Shown here piece after piece: positions 23,958 to 33,549 of a DNA stretch of 64,000 nucleotides (within the stretch, counting starts at the first letter, position 1; every line of letters begins with the position of its first letter). Made by a program: the position numbers and the translations under genes. The DNA is from Haloferula sp. BvORR071 (lineage in GTDB: Bacteria; Verrucomicrobiota; Verrucomicrobiia; Verrucomicrobiales; Akkermansiaceae): positions 50,768-114,767 of the forward strand of contig NZ_BATP01000051.1 in NCBI RefSeq assembly GCF_000739615.1. The letters run 5' to 3'. The notes below the pieces were generated by a model that saw only the letters and a program-made list of their open reading frames with translations, made no database searches and was not told where the DNA came from.

Positions 23958-25211
23958 TCAAAATTCCGCCCTCAAGCCCTCGATCCGCGAGCGTCCATCC
24001 TTCTCAGCGCGGCGACGTTCGACGGCTTCGGGATCGCGGATCTGCGCCTTGGCCCTTTCGCGCACCTCCTCAGACCAGAATGAGTTGTTCTTGATGTCCG
24101 CGAAGACGTCGTCGGCATGGGTGCCCTTGAAGAGAGCGGAAGACTGCGCCAGCGCATCGGCTAGCTTTGCGCCGGCATTCGGATCGGACTCGAGGCAAGG
24201 AGCGATCACTCCGGCAAGGATACTGGCCGGTTTCTGAATGCCGGCGGAGAACGGGTCGATGAGGAAGTGACTCTTACTAGGCGTGCCGTAGAAGTTGAGC
24301 GCCGCGGCCGGATCACGCTGCATCCAGCGCTTGGCGAGTTCCAGCCGCAGCGTGTGCTCACCTCCGCCGGGCATGAAGCTGCCTTCCCCCTGCATGGTTT
24401 CGATCTTGTGCGGAAAGTCCTCCCACTTCGTCTTCGGGGACAGCCCGGCGAAGAAACTTTGGGCGGCGGCTTTCCACTCTTGCTCGCCTTCTTCGGTGGG
24501 CGGGATGTATTTCAGCCATTCCCACGCGGCTTCCGGGTCGCTGCCGGCCCAGCCTTCGAACAAGGGGCCGATGAGTGCGCCTGTGGGGCATTGGTTCTCC
24601 GCGGGCAGCCACTCGCTCAAGAGCTCATAGGCACGCACGCCATCATGGCTGGCCACGCCCTTGAAGAATGCGCCGACCGCTTGCCAATTGCCTTCTCCTT
24701 CGTACCTCGGGGGGACGTCGATTCGGCTCACGGCATCCGGATCCAGCTGGCCCCAGCGTTCGAGCAAGGCGCTTTGCAGCGGGGCGAGGCAGGAGCTGTA
24801 GAAGTCCATACCGAAATCCACACGCACCCGGTGCTCCGGCGACCAGCGGAGATCCGGGCTGCGGAGGAGTTCCTCGATCATCGCCGCGTTGAGGTTCTTG
24901 CAGGCAGCCAGGACCTCCGGGGTGGCGGCGGGCTCGGATAGCTCGATCTCTTCGTTGTAGAGATTGTCGAGCCAGCGCTGGATCTGCGCCTTGGCCTCTT
25001 GCGAAGAGCTCTTCAAGGCCGCCGCCTTGCTCAAGGAGGCGCTGCGGTCGCCCGACTTCCCCGGCAGCGTGGGCGCAGCGAAGGTGTTCGCCCTTTCGTT
25101 TTCCGCTGTCAGCGACGCGTTCCTTTCCAAGCTCCCGGCCGCGACCAGCAAGACGCCGCCGGTGAGGATGAGGAGTTGGCGATTCACGCCTCGGGGAATC
25201 GCATGGATCAT
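23958..25211 (-). CDS. Secreted or anchored DPxAAW-repeat protein 1
   Basis: This 417-residue protein starts MIHAIPRGVNRQLLILTGGV, with one N-terminal hydrophobic segment (about 11-27). It then carries GSDPEAAWEWLKYIPP and WMQRDPAAALNFYGTP, copies of a helical motif written DP-AA(W/L)-(W/F)-(L/Y). This repeat is common in uncharacterised Verrucomicrobiota proteins. It is paralogous to the gene at 25901-27163, with shared RW-DNL, SPE/SPL---VR, LER W-(Q/E)LD and W-GSDP-AAW-WL blocks. The function is unknown. The start at 25211 is preferred to 25292 because it opens directly into the hydrophobic segment. Confidence 0.62.
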   Translation of the reverse strand: MIHAIPRGVNRQLLILTGGVLLVAAGSLERNASLTAENERANTFAAPTLPGKSGDRSASLSKAAALKSSSQEAKAQIQRWLDNLYNEEIELSEPAATPEVLAACKNLNAAMIEELLRSPDLRWSPEHRVRVDFGMDFYSSCLAPLQSALLERWGQLDPDAVSRIDVPPRYEGEGNWQAVGAFFKGVASHDGVRAYELLSEWLPAENQCPTGALIGPLFEGWAGSDPEAAWEWLKYIPPTEEGEQEWKAAAQSFFAGLSPKTKWEDFPHKIETMQGEGSFMPGGGEHTLRLELAKRWMQRDPAAALNFYGTPSKSHFLIDPFSAGIQKPASILAGVIAPCLESDPNAGAKLADALAQSSALFKGTHADDVFADIKNNSFWSEEVRERAKAQIRDPEAVERRRAEKDGRSRIEGLRAEF

Positions 25212-25318
25212 GGCGGAGGTCGAGGCGGAAGGGCGCACAGAATGGGTTGCAGGGCGCGGGATTCCTGCTCCCTTGTATCCGATCCGATTCAATTCGATAC
25301 CTTCTCACTGCTCCACTC

Positions 25319-25879
25319 ATGAAATCTCCGATCCTTGCCGCCGCTACGCTTTCCCTCGGGTTTTCCCTCCTTCCGCTTTCCGCCGCGCAGCCGCCGGATA
25401 CTGAGTTCCTCAAGCAGGGGCAGCCGTCGACACAGGGGCAGGAGCAAGCGGCGGCGCCAACCTACAATGCGACGCTGGTAATGGAGTATACGCTGGTCGA
25501 AGCGGGGAAGGTGATCGCGCGGTCGGTGATCCATGCGGATCCACAGGACAGCTCTGAGGAGGGGACGAGGTCGAGCAGCGGCACGGCGCTTTTGCGGGTG
25601 CCGGGTAGCGGGACTTGGACGATCGTGAGCAGCCTGGACTTCGGCGTGAAACATCCCGGCAAGGCTCAGGACGATTACTTGAACGTGGAGGTCAATGACC
25701 TGCAGAAGCTGCAAGCGCCATCGGGCGACAGCAACACGATGCAGCCGGTGGTGATCTACGGCACCGAGCGCCGCTACAAGGGCCCGGGGACTTACCTGCT
25801 GTTCGAGGACAATGAGCGCAAGCTGAGCCTGACGGTCACGGAGACGAAAGCGGCGGTGGAGAAAGAGAAGGAGAAGTGA
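25319..25879 (+). CDS. Exported hypothetical protein between two paralogues
   Basis: This 186-residue protein has a clear signal peptide (MKSPILAAATLSLGFSLLPL, cleavage after LSAA near residue 23). A polar linker follows, then a beta-rich region: YNATLVMEYTLVEAGKVIAR, GTALLRVPGSGTWTIVSSLD, PVVIYGTERRYKGPGTYLLF. The C-terminus is Lys/Glu-rich (KAAVEKEKEK). It is divergent from the gene at 23958 and convergent with that at 25901. I recognise no family. Confidence 0.6.
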   Translation: MKSPILAAATLSLGFSLLPLSAAQPPDTEFLKQGQPSTQGQEQAAAPTYNATLVMEYTLVEAGKVIARSVIHADPQDSSEEGTRSSSGTALLRVPGSGTWTIVSSLDFGVKHPGKAQDDYLNVEVNDLQKLQAPSGDSNTMQPVVIYGTERRYKGPGTYLLFEDNERKLSLTVTETKAAVEKEKEK

Positions 25880-25900
25880 GGCGCTGTTAGATGGCGCTCA

Positions 25901-27163
25901 TTAGTCCGGCAGCGGCAGCTTGCTGGGCTCAACGCTGAAGTCCGTGAACTGGAACCGCTTCTCCGTTTCGCGGAAGGAGTCGATGGCCGCGCGGTGTTGG
26001 GGATCGTGGATCAGGTTGCGCGCGGCGTCGCGGACTTCGGGGGGGAAGTCCGTTGAGCGCGCGATCGCGGCGAAGGTTTCCTCGCGGTCGAGGTGCCCGG
26101 GTTGCCAGGCCTCGAGCTTGGATTGGGTGCCGAGGTCCTCTTTGAGCCACTCCACGATGAGAAGGGCTTGGGGCGAGTCTGCGATGGATTCGCTCAAGTA
26201 GGCTTCGGTATTATTGCGGGCGACGGGCTGCGGGGCAATGTCGAGTGCTCCCAAGGCCGCGACCGGATCCTCAAGGCCCCAGCGGCGCATGGCCTCCTGG
26301 CGGAAGGCGGCTTGCGGGCTGCTGCCGGCGAAGAGGCTGGCGTCGGGAAGCTGCCGCGCGGCTTCCACCAGGGCGGGCCAGTCGGGATTTTGAAGGCCAT
26401 TGAGGTAGCCGCGTGCAGCGCCCTGGAGCATGCTGCCGACGAGGTTCTTGTCCGTGAGCCATTGCCAGGCGGCGGTGGGATCGGAGCCGGCCCATGTTTG
26501 CATCAGCTTCTCCGTGATCTTGCCGAAGGCCGGGGAAGGATTGCTGAAGCCAACGCCATCGAACCAGTGCTGGAGCAAGCGGCCGGCAGTGGTGGCATCA
26601 GCGGACTCGATGGCCTTCTCAAGGAGCGCGGTGGCGGGAGCCATGGCCTTGTCCTGGTCATCCGGCGGCGGGAGCTTCATCACGAGCGAGCCCGCATCAA
26701 GCTCCGCCCAGCGCTCTAACAGGGCCTTGTGGAATGGCAGCATCGCCTCCCAATCCGTGAGGTAGGCGTAGCGCGAGACATCAAGCAGCGGCGACCAGCC
26801 GTGATCGGGATCGCGCAGGAAGCGCTCGGCGGCGCGGGCGCTGAGATTGGCGCAAGCATCGAGCGGCGGGTTCTTGAGATTCTCCGGGTGCGCGGCGAGG
26901 GAATCGAGCCAACGCTGGATGCTGAGCTCGGCCTCTTGGGTGAAGGGTGAGGCCGCGCGCTCCGCAATATCGCGGGAACGGTCGGAGGCCTTCGCGGGCA
27001 GCGAGCCGGCACCGAGGGGCGGGCGCTGCTTGGCCGCATGCGGATCCTGCTGCGTGGAACGCGGGAGAAAGAGCAGGCAGGTGGCCGTGGCGAGCAGCCC
27101 ATACGCGGCGCTGCGGGTGCCGGGAGAGCCACTGCGATTGCCCGGGGAGTTCACGGGGTTCAT
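25901..27163 (-). CDS. Secreted or anchored DPxAAW-repeat protein 2
   Basis: This 420-residue protein is read from the ATG at 27163 (MNPVNSPGNRSGSPGTRSAA), with a hydrophobic segment at about 20-36. It shares the architecture of the gene at 23958: a Ser/Ala-rich linker, an IQRWLDSL helix, WAGSDPTAAWQWLTDKNLVG, and WGLEDPVAALGALDIAP, i.e. several DP-AA-(W/L) helical repeats. The two genes flank an exported protein. The repeat may form an alpha-solenoid on the cell surface. The function is unknown. Confidence 0.62.
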   Translation of the reverse strand: MNPVNSPGNRSGSPGTRSAAYGLLATATCLLFLPRSTQQDPHAAKQRPPLGAGSLPAKASDRSRDIAERAASPFTQEAELSIQRWLDSLAAHPENLKNPPLDACANLSARAAERFLRDPDHGWSPLLDVSRYAYLTDWEAMLPFHKALLERWAELDAGSLVMKLPPPDDQDKAMAPATALLEKAIESADATTAGRLLQHWFDGVGFSNPSPAFGKITEKLMQTWAGSDPTAAWQWLTDKNLVGSMLQGAARGYLNGLQNPDWPALVEAARQLPDASLFAGSSPQAAFRQEAMRRWGLEDPVAALGALDIAPQPVARNNTEAYLSESIADSPQALLIVEWLKEDLGTQSKLEAWQPGHLDREETFAAIARSTDFPPEVRDAARNLIHDPQHRAAIDSFRETEKRFQFTDFSVEPSKLPLPD

Positions 27164-27246
27164 CCATCGCACGGGCGCTTGCGCGCGGCGAGATGAAAAG
27201 GGGGAAGGCGTGCACAGCGGGGGTTCCCTTTAGGAGAGGGCTTGGT

Positions 27247-27352
27247 CCCCGGACACTAGAGGGGGGAACCGTTCCAGTGTCCGGGGGCCGTGTCCCTTTT
27301 TTGGGGGGCTTGTGCAACTATCCCTTACGCCGCTGACTATGGCCGATTTTGG
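27247..27352. repeat. Palindrome-containing direct repeat, copy 1
   Basis: GTCCCCGGACACTAGAGGGG and then AACCGTTCCAGTGTCCGGGG: CCCCGGACACT and AGTGTCCGGGG are inverted repeats around a short core, followed by CCGTGTCCCTTTTTTGGGGG. The second copy is at 27473-27577, about 226 bases on. The region 27164-27739 has no gene. Confidence 0.7.
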
Positions 27353-27472
27353 GTGGGATGGCATTACGCGATCGCGGGAGGGGAGAAGATTCTCCGAAGG
27401 ACCCGCCTGCAAATATCGGGGGATCTTCCCAACCGTTCCGCTCCGCGAAACCCCCACTCCTATAAACAAAAG

Positions 27473-27577
27473 TCCCCGGACGCTAGAGGGGGGAACCGTT
27501 CCAGTGTCCGGGGACCGTGTCCCTTTTTTGGGGGGCTGTGCAACTATCCCTTACGAGGCGGACCGTGTCCGATTTTG
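27473..27577. repeat. Palindrome-containing direct repeat, copy 2
   Basis: This differs from copy 1 by only a few substitutions (GGACGCT for GGACACT, GGGGACC for GGGGGCC, one short deletion in CTTGTGCAAC). Being direct copies around about 120 bases of unrelated sequence, they could recombine. Confidence 0.7.
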
Positions 27578-27679
27578 CCCCCCTACGCCAGCACGGAATG
27601 ATCCGCCGTGCATTTTTCACGGAAGTCCTTCCGGATGAGGCTCTAACTTTTCGCGCGGGAGAGTTGTAGGAAAGTTGAT

Positions 27680-27707
27680 AAGGGCCCGGGGCGAACCCCG
27701 GACCCTT
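27680..27707 (-). terminator. Strong hairpin after the first beta-strand repeat gene
   Basis: AAGGGCCCGGGG and CCCCGGACCCTT form a 12-bp stem with one mismatch and a CGAA tetraloop, 33 bases after the stop of the minus-strand gene. There is no long U-tract, so it may act as a 3' stabiliser. Confidence 0.5.
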
Positions 27708-27739
27708 CTCGGACCTCCTGGAAATGGGTAGGGCTCCCT

Positions 27740-30700
27740 TTACGGTGACTCGCTGACGTTCAGGCGGAGGAAGGCCTTGGTGTTGGGATTGTTCGGGCTG
27801 CCGGGGCTGCGGAAGCTGCGGTAGCTCCAGCCGGTGGAGAGGGCGGGCAGGCCGCTGCTCAGGGCCGGGGTGACCTCGGTGACATTCAGCGTGGTGAAGT
27901 CGCCGGAGGCCATGGTGGTGCTGCCCTGGATGCTGTAGACGAGGTTGTCCGTGGGAGCGGAGACGAGGTCGCCGGGGCCGGTGAAGACCGCGCCATTCCG
28001 CACCGGCAGGGTCAGGGTGAAGGCGTTGTCGACGCCCGCGCCGGGATCGACGTCGGCGATCGCGCTGCGGAACTTGCCATCGCTGGCACCGCCGAGCGGG
28101 CTGCCATCGAGAGCGAACTCGAGCAGGTTGCTGAGGCCGTCGTGGTCGGGGTCGTCGTTCTTGCCATTGTTGCCGGCGGTCAGGCCCTTGGCAGTGGCCC
28201 ACTCGTCGTAGGCGCTGCCGGCGGTCACGGTGAGGGTGACCGAGGTCTGGCCGAGCAGGATTTCATCGTAGTCCACCTTGAACTTATTCAGGCCGACGGT
28301 GAGGACTGCTCCTTCCGGGGCATTGCTGAAGGCTCCGCTGAGTGCGCCGGTGTAGGTGGCGATGGTGAACTTGGTATCGACCGCCAGGGCGACCGCGGCG
28401 GGAGCGATATCCGTGACGGTGAGCGTGCCGCCGAGGGTGAGTGCGCCATTCACCGTGAGCAGGTCGGTGGTGGTGGCGGCGGAGTTGATCTGCACGGCGA
28501 GGCCGCCGGTGGAGTTCAGCGTGGTGGCGCCGGCCGTAAGCGTGCCGGTGGTGGTGGCGAGGGCCGGGGAGACCGTGCCGCTCGCGGTGATGCCGCCGCC
28601 GATCGTGCCGATGCCGCCGACGGTGGCACCGCTGGCCACGGTCACGGGCGAGGCGCTGAGCACGCCATCGACGACGAGAGTGCCGCCATTCACCTGGGTG
28701 GCACCGGTGTAGCTATTGGCCGCGCCGGTGAGGGTCACGATGCTGACGCCGTTCTTGGCCAGGCCGAAGGAGCCGCCGCTCTCGGTGATGTTGCCTGTTA
28801 GAGTGAGCGGGCGCACCGCGGCGGGGTCCGGCGCACTGGCATTGAAGCCGGTGAGGATGCCATTGCCTTCGAGCTTGATCGGGGCCGGGATGGTGGCGAG
28901 CACGGTGCCGGCATTGCCGATCATGGAGCCCTCACGCAGGGTGTATTCCCAGGTCACGCCGCCACCGACTGGCGGGACATTCTGATAGAAGCCGCCCATG
29001 GTGCCGGGCTCGAGCACTACCGAGCCGCTGCCATTCGTGGTGGTGGTGGTCTCCAGCGCGAAGAGCCCTTGCTCGACGATCACCTTGCCGCCGTCATCCA
29101 AGGTGGCGGCGACGAGGGTGAATTGATTGCTGCCGCGCTTGCGCAGCGTGTGGCCATTCAAGTCGAGCACCGGGGTCCCGCCGCGGATATCGAAGCGGCC
29201 GCTGCCGCCGACGCTGGCATCTGCCTCCAGTGAGACGAGCTGGTAGGCATTGAGCTGGGCGATGGTGCCGCTATTCACCAGAGCGCCGGTGCCGGTGGGA
29301 CCATTGCCGGAGATCAGGAATTGCTTCGCGCCGAAGTTGTGGGTGGTCGCGGTATTGCCCGCGATGTCCACCGCGCCGCCGGCGAGCACCTGCACGGTGC
29401 CTGCGCCGAGTGAGCCATTGTTCGTCACGCGGGCGGTGCCGGCGGAGATCACGGTATTCCCGCCGTAGGTATTCGTGCCAGTGAGGGTGGTGGTGGCGCT
29501 GCCATCGAGGTGGAGTTCGCCGCCGCCTTCGATCACGGGGGCGAAGGTGCTGTCCACCGTGCGGTTGATGGCGAGCACGCCTTCATTGTGCAGGGTGCCG
29601 CTGCCGAGGCTGCCGTTGTTGCCGAGCTCCAGGGTGCCGGCATTGATCAGGGTGCCGCCGGAGTAGCTGTTCGGGTTGTTGATAGTGAGCTTGCCGGTGT
29701 TCTGCTTGGTGAGCACGGCCACGCCGGTGATGCCCTTGCTGCCGGTCAGTGTGTAGTTGTCACTGGCGTTGTCGAAGAGCACGGCGCTGGGCGTCACATC
29801 CGCGACGCTGATGTCCACGGTGTTGCCGGTGGCATTGTCATTGAAGACCACCGCGTCATTGGTGAGGAAGTCGGTGGTGGTGGCGGGAGCATTGCTCAGC
29901 ACCCAGTTCTTGGGCGCGGCGATGGTGGCGGTGCTCCACTCGCTGCCGGCCGCACCGCTCCAGACGGCGGAAATGCCGCTGGCGGTGACGTTGAGGAGCA
30001 GTGCCTTGTTCGGCACGTCTTCCACCAGATTCGCGACCATGCGCGGTGGCTTGGTGCCGAGCGTGAAGGCGGCGGCGCCGATGCCACCGAGGCTGCCGGT
30101 GGGATTGTAGGTGATGAGCTGGTGTTGGCCGACGGCGGGCTCCGCGCCGGTGAGATTGATCGCCACGCTGCCAGCACCGCCGGTGGGAGTGATGGCACCC
30201 GTGACCATGACCGGCGCGGTGGGCAGGCCGGAGGTATTGATATCGATCGAGGAGCCGGCATCGAGCGTGAGATTTCCGCCGAGCGAAAGCTGCCCGAAGT
30301 CGACGAGGGTCGGCCGCAGTGAGCCGCCGGCGAGGACCACATTGCCGGAGATCAGATTGTTCGAGGCGAGGGCCGCGCCGGAATTCACCGTGATGGTGCC
30401 GAGGCCGAAGGAGGCGCCGACGTATTCCAGGATGCCGCCATTCACGCTCACAGTGCCACTGTGGTTCACGGAGCCGCGCATTACCTGCTTGCCGGTGCCG
30501 GTCTTCACCAGGTTCAGCGTGCTGGTTGGAGCGGCGACCTTGTCCTGAATGGTGCCGCCGAAGTCGCCATTCGCATTGCTGGCACCAAGGGTGAGGGTGG
30601 AAGTGCTGCCGGCCGCCATGTTCGAGACGGTCAGGAAATTGCTCACGCCGCCATTCAACGCGCCGATGGTTTCATTGAAGCCATTCAGCTCAAGGGTGGC

Positions 30701-32272
30701 ATTGGTGGCCCCGCTGAGGGTTACGTCGCAGGTATCCGGGATCTGATTCGCGGCACCGAGACGCAAGGTGAAGCTGCGCTGGTTCGAGAGAGCGCTGACC
30801 GAGAGCGGCCCGACCCAATCGTTCGGGCTGGCCGTCTGGTTGTTGAAATTCATGATCGACGCGGTGGTCGCGAAGGCGCCGACCTGCAGCGCGCCGTTGC
30901 CGGTGATGCGGCCGGTGAAGCTGCCGCCATTGCCGGTCGAGTTCGTGGTCAGGCGCGTGGGTCCGGCCAGGGTGATGGTGCCGGAGATGGTGGAGCCGGT
31001 GCCGAGGCGGATCGCACCCGCGCCATCATTCACGCCGCCATTGGTTTCAGTCGGGCCATTGCCGGAGACGGTGAAGGAGTTCGCGAAGATGTTCGCGGAA
31101 TTGGTGAAGGCCTGGCCACCGGCATAGATGGTCACCGGGCCGGTGCCGAAGGTCGCGGGATTGCCGGCCTGGACGCGGCCTTGGTTGATGAAGGTGCCGC
31201 CGCTGTAAGTATTCGCACCGGCGGTGGCGCTGCCCATCTGGAGGTAGCCCATGATATTCACCGAGACGGGACTCGCGCCGTCATTGGTGATCTGGGAGTC
31301 GATGCGCAGGTTGTTGTTGGTCGCGGCGAAGTTTGCGGCGGAGGTGGTGGCATCCCACAGGGTCATGGCGCCGCCGCCATCCACGGTGAGGGTGCTGCCG
31401 GTGCCCTGCACGCCCATGACGCCGGTGCCGGAAGTGCCCAGGCGGTAGATCGCGCCATTCGGCCGCAGGCGCATCTGGCCGGTGATGTTCAGATTGCGCG
31501 CGGCGGAGATCTTCGCCTGCAGGGTATTGATGGTGGTGCCGGTGGCGGCGGTGATGTCGCCGGTCTCATCGGTGAAGCGGTAGTTCGCGTTCGGATTGTT
31601 CGCGACCGCGCCGGCGGCGATGGGCGTGTAGCCGGTGTAGGCGACGAGATTGCCGCTGCCATTGATGGTGGCCCAGTCATCGCCGATCACGGCCCAGCCG
31701 CCGAGGATGCCGCTGGCGTCATTGGCGAGGCCGGTGGCGGCGCTGAAATTGATGTGGCCGCCGGTGCGGGCGATGACGGTGGAGTTGTTAGGGCTATGGC
31801 TGAAGGCGCCGGTGAAATTGATGCCGCCGCCGCCAGTCGGGCTGGTGATCATTTGCTTGCCGGCGCTTAGGCTTACCGGTGCGGAGATGGTCAGCAGGGT
31901 GGTGGCGTTGTTGACGATGGTGCCGCCGGAGACTGCCACGCCGCCAGCGGTGATGGGGCGGGTGAAGGTGAGCGAATTTCCGGAAAGGGTGAAGGCGCTG
32001 GCGCCGGCGGTGACGCTGAGGCCATTGAAGGTGGTGCCGGGCGCGTAGTTGTTTACCGGGGCCGGGCGCAGGGTGCCGGCCAAGACCAATTGGTCATCGG
32101 CGGCGGGTGCGCTATCGGCATTCCAGTTCGGGCCGGTCAGCGTGTTGTCATCGCTACCGCCACCATCCCAGGTTTTGACGGCTGCGGAGCTGGTGGAGGC
32201 GATGGCAAGCGAAGCGGCGGCGGAGAGAAGGGCGGCGCGGGTACGCCCTCCGGAGCTGTGGAGGTAGATCAT
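27740..32272 (-). CDS. Giant exported beta-strand repeat protein (autotransporter-associated type)
   Basis: This 1510-residue protein has a signal peptide (LLSAAASLAIASTSSAA near 15-31). It then carries repeated units of the type TYSGGTFINQGRVQAGN, YGGNTVISAGTARVTNNGSL, SYSGGTLINAGTLELGNNGS and SYTGATQVNGGTLVVDGVLS. This is the autotransporter-associated beta-strand repeat (PATR) pattern, forming long beta-helical stalks. No C-terminal beta-barrel is present. It ends with a DPDHDGLSNLLEFALDGSP calcium-type motif and a terminal domain finishing SPGSPNNPNTKAFLRLNVS, which is frequent in Verrucomicrobiota exported proteins. It probably acts as a surface or secreted adhesin or scaffold. The long ORFs on the other strand are shadows of its repetitive composition. 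Confidence 0.85.
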   Translation of the reverse strand: MIYLHSSGGRTRAALLSAAASLAIASTSSAAVKTWDGGGSDDNTLTGPNWNADSAPAADDQLVLAGTLRPAPVNNYAPGTTFNGLSVTAGASAFTLSGNSLTFTRPITAGGVAVSGGTIVNNATTLLTISAPVSLSAGKQMITSPTGGGGINFTGAFSHSPNNSTVIARTGGHINFSAATGLANDASGILGGWAVIGDDWATINGSGNLVAYTGYTPIAAGAVANNPNANYRFTDETGDITAATGTTINTLQAKISAARNLNITGQMRLRPNGAIYRLGTSGTGVMGVQGTGSTLTVDGGGAMTLWDATTSAANFAATNNNLRIDSQITNDGASPVSVNIMGYLQMGSATAGANTYSGGTFINQGRVQAGNPATFGTGPVTIYAGGQAFTNSANIFANSFTVSGNGPTETNGGVNDGAGAIRLGTGSTISGTITLAGPTRLTTNSTGNGGSFTGRITGNGALQVGAFATTASIMNFNNQTASPNDWVGPLSVSALSNQRSFTLRLGAANQIPDTCDVTLSGATNATLELNGFNETIGALNGGVSNFLTVSNMAAGSTSTLTLGASNANGDFGGTIQDKVAAPTSTLNLVKTGTGKQVMRGSVNHSGTVSVNGGILEYVGASFGLGTITVNSGAALASNNLISGNVVLAGGSLRPTLVDFGQLSLGGNLTLDAGSSIDINTSGLPTAPVMVTGAITPTGGAGSVAINLTGAEPAVGQHQLITYNPTGSLGGIGAAAFTLGTKPPRMVANLVEDVPNKALLLNVTASGISAVWSGAAGSEWSTATIAAPKNWVLSNAPATTTDFLTNDAVVFNDNATGNTVDISVADVTPSAVLFDNASDNYTLTGSKGITGVAVLTKQNTGKLTINNPNSYSGGTLINAGTLELGNNGSLGSGTLHNEGVLAINRTVDSTFAPVIEGGGELHLDGSATTTLTGTNTYGGNTVISAGTARVTNNGSLGAGTVQVLAGGAVDIAGNTATTHNFGAKQFLISGNGPTGTGALVNSGTIAQLNAYQLVSLEADASVGGSGRFDIRGGTPVLDLNGHTLRKRGSNQFTLVAATLDDGGKVIVEQGLFALETTTTTNGSGSVVLEPGTMGGFYQNVPPVGGGVTWEYTLREGSMIGNAGTVLATIPAPIKLEGNGILTGFNASAPDPAAVRPLTLTGNITESGGSFGLAKNGVSIVTLTGAANSYTGATQVNGGTLVVDGVLSASPVTVASGATVGGIGTIGGGITASGTVSPALATTTGTLTAGATTLNSTGGLAVQINSAATTTDLLTVNGALTLGGTLTVTDIAPAAVALAVDTKFTIATYTGALSGAFSNAPEGAVLTVGLNKFKVDYDEILLGQTSVTLTVTAGSAYDEWATAKGLTAGNNGKNDDPDHDGLSNLLEFALDGSPLGGASDGKFRSAIADVDPGAGVDNAFTLTLPVRNGAVFTGPGDLVSAPTDNLVYSIQGSTTMASGDFTTLNVTEVTPALSSGLPALSTGWSYRSFRSPGSPNNPNTKAFLRLNVSESP

Positions 32273-32455
32273 GGGTTTCCTGAGCTGGGTTGGGTCTTGG
32301 GGCCTGCCGAAAGGAGATTTTGGGAAAGCCCTTTTCGGAGGCTTGCATGCTCGGCCCGCAGCTCTGGACGTCCCAGCTACATGATTGAGTGGGTGGGGTG
32401 GGGGGATAGCGCCTCGGGTCGCCGATCCGCTTCCTCATTTGCCATGTGTGTGCCC

Positions 32456-32873
32456 TTTTGCGGCTGCGCCGCTTTCGGAGTGCGCGCGAGAATCGCCGCT
32501 TTTTGCGCGAGGCCGCGAAGAGTAACGCCGTCTTAGTTCTAGGGCAGTTTACCCCAATCCGGTGTCCTTTGGAAGGTGCCGAGTTTCCTCAAGTCTCCCC
32601 CTTTTGGCAGCGCAGCTGCTTTCGGAGTGCGTGCGAGAATCGCCGCTTTTTGGGCGGGGGTTCGCAGAGGGACGCCGTCTTAGTTCTAGGGCAGTCCACC
32701 CCGATCCGGTGTCGCTGGGAAGGTGCGGAGTTCTTGGGAGATGCGGGGACTCACTCGGGCACAGGGCAATGGTGACCTTACCTGGAACTTGTCTGGCGCC
32801 GTGTGGCTGAAGCGCGCCCTCAAAGCGGCGATTCTCGCGCGCACTCCGAAAGCGGCGTAGCCGCAAAAGGGGG
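32456..32873. repeat. REP repeats left of the RAYT gene: one single plus one BIME
   Basis: Two forward units (32456-32578 and from 32601) share TTTCGGAGTGCG-GCGAGAATC, GCCGCTTTTTG and TTAGTTCTAGGGCAGT. An inverted unit follows at about 32790-32873 (AAAGCGGCGATTCTCGCG). 32601-32873 is a forward/inverted pair (BIME) about 273 bp long and is nearly the same as 33550-33819. Nothing else is in 32273-32936. Confidence 0.75.
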
Positions 32874-32936
32874 AATTCTAACGGGAAAGGGGACTTCCTC
32901 TTTGACCTGCCGCCTCTCTCTTCACTTAGATAGGAT

Positions 32937-33485
32937 ATGTCTGCGGAAAGCTTCCAGTGGCCGCATGCGCCGCCCCACTTCCTCGCTGGCCCTGGCACCT
33001 TCATGCTCACCGGGGCCACCTATGGGAAGGAACACTACTTCCGCTCCCGCAAACGCCTGCGGACGCTCACGGAGTGCATCCATCGGGAAGCAAACAACTA
33101 TGGCTGGCGCCTGGAAGCGTGGGCGGTTTTCTCGAATCACTATCACTGGATTGGCCAAGCCCCGGACAAAGAGGGCGCTAGCCGGCTCAGCGAAATGATT
33201 GCAAAGGTTCACCGCCAGTCGGCGATCTCAGTCAACGAACTCGATGACACTCCCGGGAGACACGTGTGGCACAATTACTACGAGAGCACCCTCAGCTTCC
33301 AACGCTCCTACCTCGCCCGGCTCCACTACGTCTCTCAGAATCCGGTAAGGCACGGTCTTGTCTTGAGATCCGAGGTCTATCCCTGGTGCTCGGCCGGCTG
33401 GCTGGAGAAACACGCGACCGCCGGATTCAGGAAGACCTTGGCGAGCTTCAAGATTGATCGCTTAAGAGTGATGGACGATTTCTAG
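32937..33485 (+). CDS. REP-associated tyrosine transposase (RAYT, TnpA_REP)
   Basis: This 182-residue single-strand DNA transposase has the HUH pair HYH at residues 68-70 (AVFSNHYHWIGQAP), preceded by an FMLTGATYGKEHYFRS strand. The end of the domain, RSYLARLHYVSQNPVRHGLV, is the usual RAYT signature; Tyr at 114/115 or 131 would be the catalytic residue. RAYTs are domesticated relatives of the IS200/IS605 transposases and mobilise REP palindromes. Here the gene is bracketed by two nearly identical BIMEs of the REP family found elsewhere in the window, so gene and repeats very probably belong together. It has no IS-type terminal inverted repeats. Confidence 0.85.
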   Translation: MSAESFQWPHAPPHFLAGPGTFMLTGATYGKEHYFRSRKRLRTLTECIHREANNYGWRLEAWAVFSNHYHWIGQAPDKEGASRLSEMIAKVHRQSAISVNELDDTPGRHVWHNYYESTLSFQRSYLARLHYVSQNPVRHGLVLRSEVYPWCSAGWLEKHATAGFRKTLASFKIDRLRVMDDF

Positions 33486-33549
33486 GATCAGCTCGTTTTT
33501 TGGTGAATCCACGCATGAGGGGGAGATGTCGCATCTCATCCAGGTCCTC

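Noticed and set aside
30461..31870. 469-residue plus-strand ORF opposite the giant beta-strand repeat gene
   Set aside because: It arises from the repetitive composition of the real minus-strand gene. Gly/Ala/Arg/Asp-rich, no signal peptide or motif.
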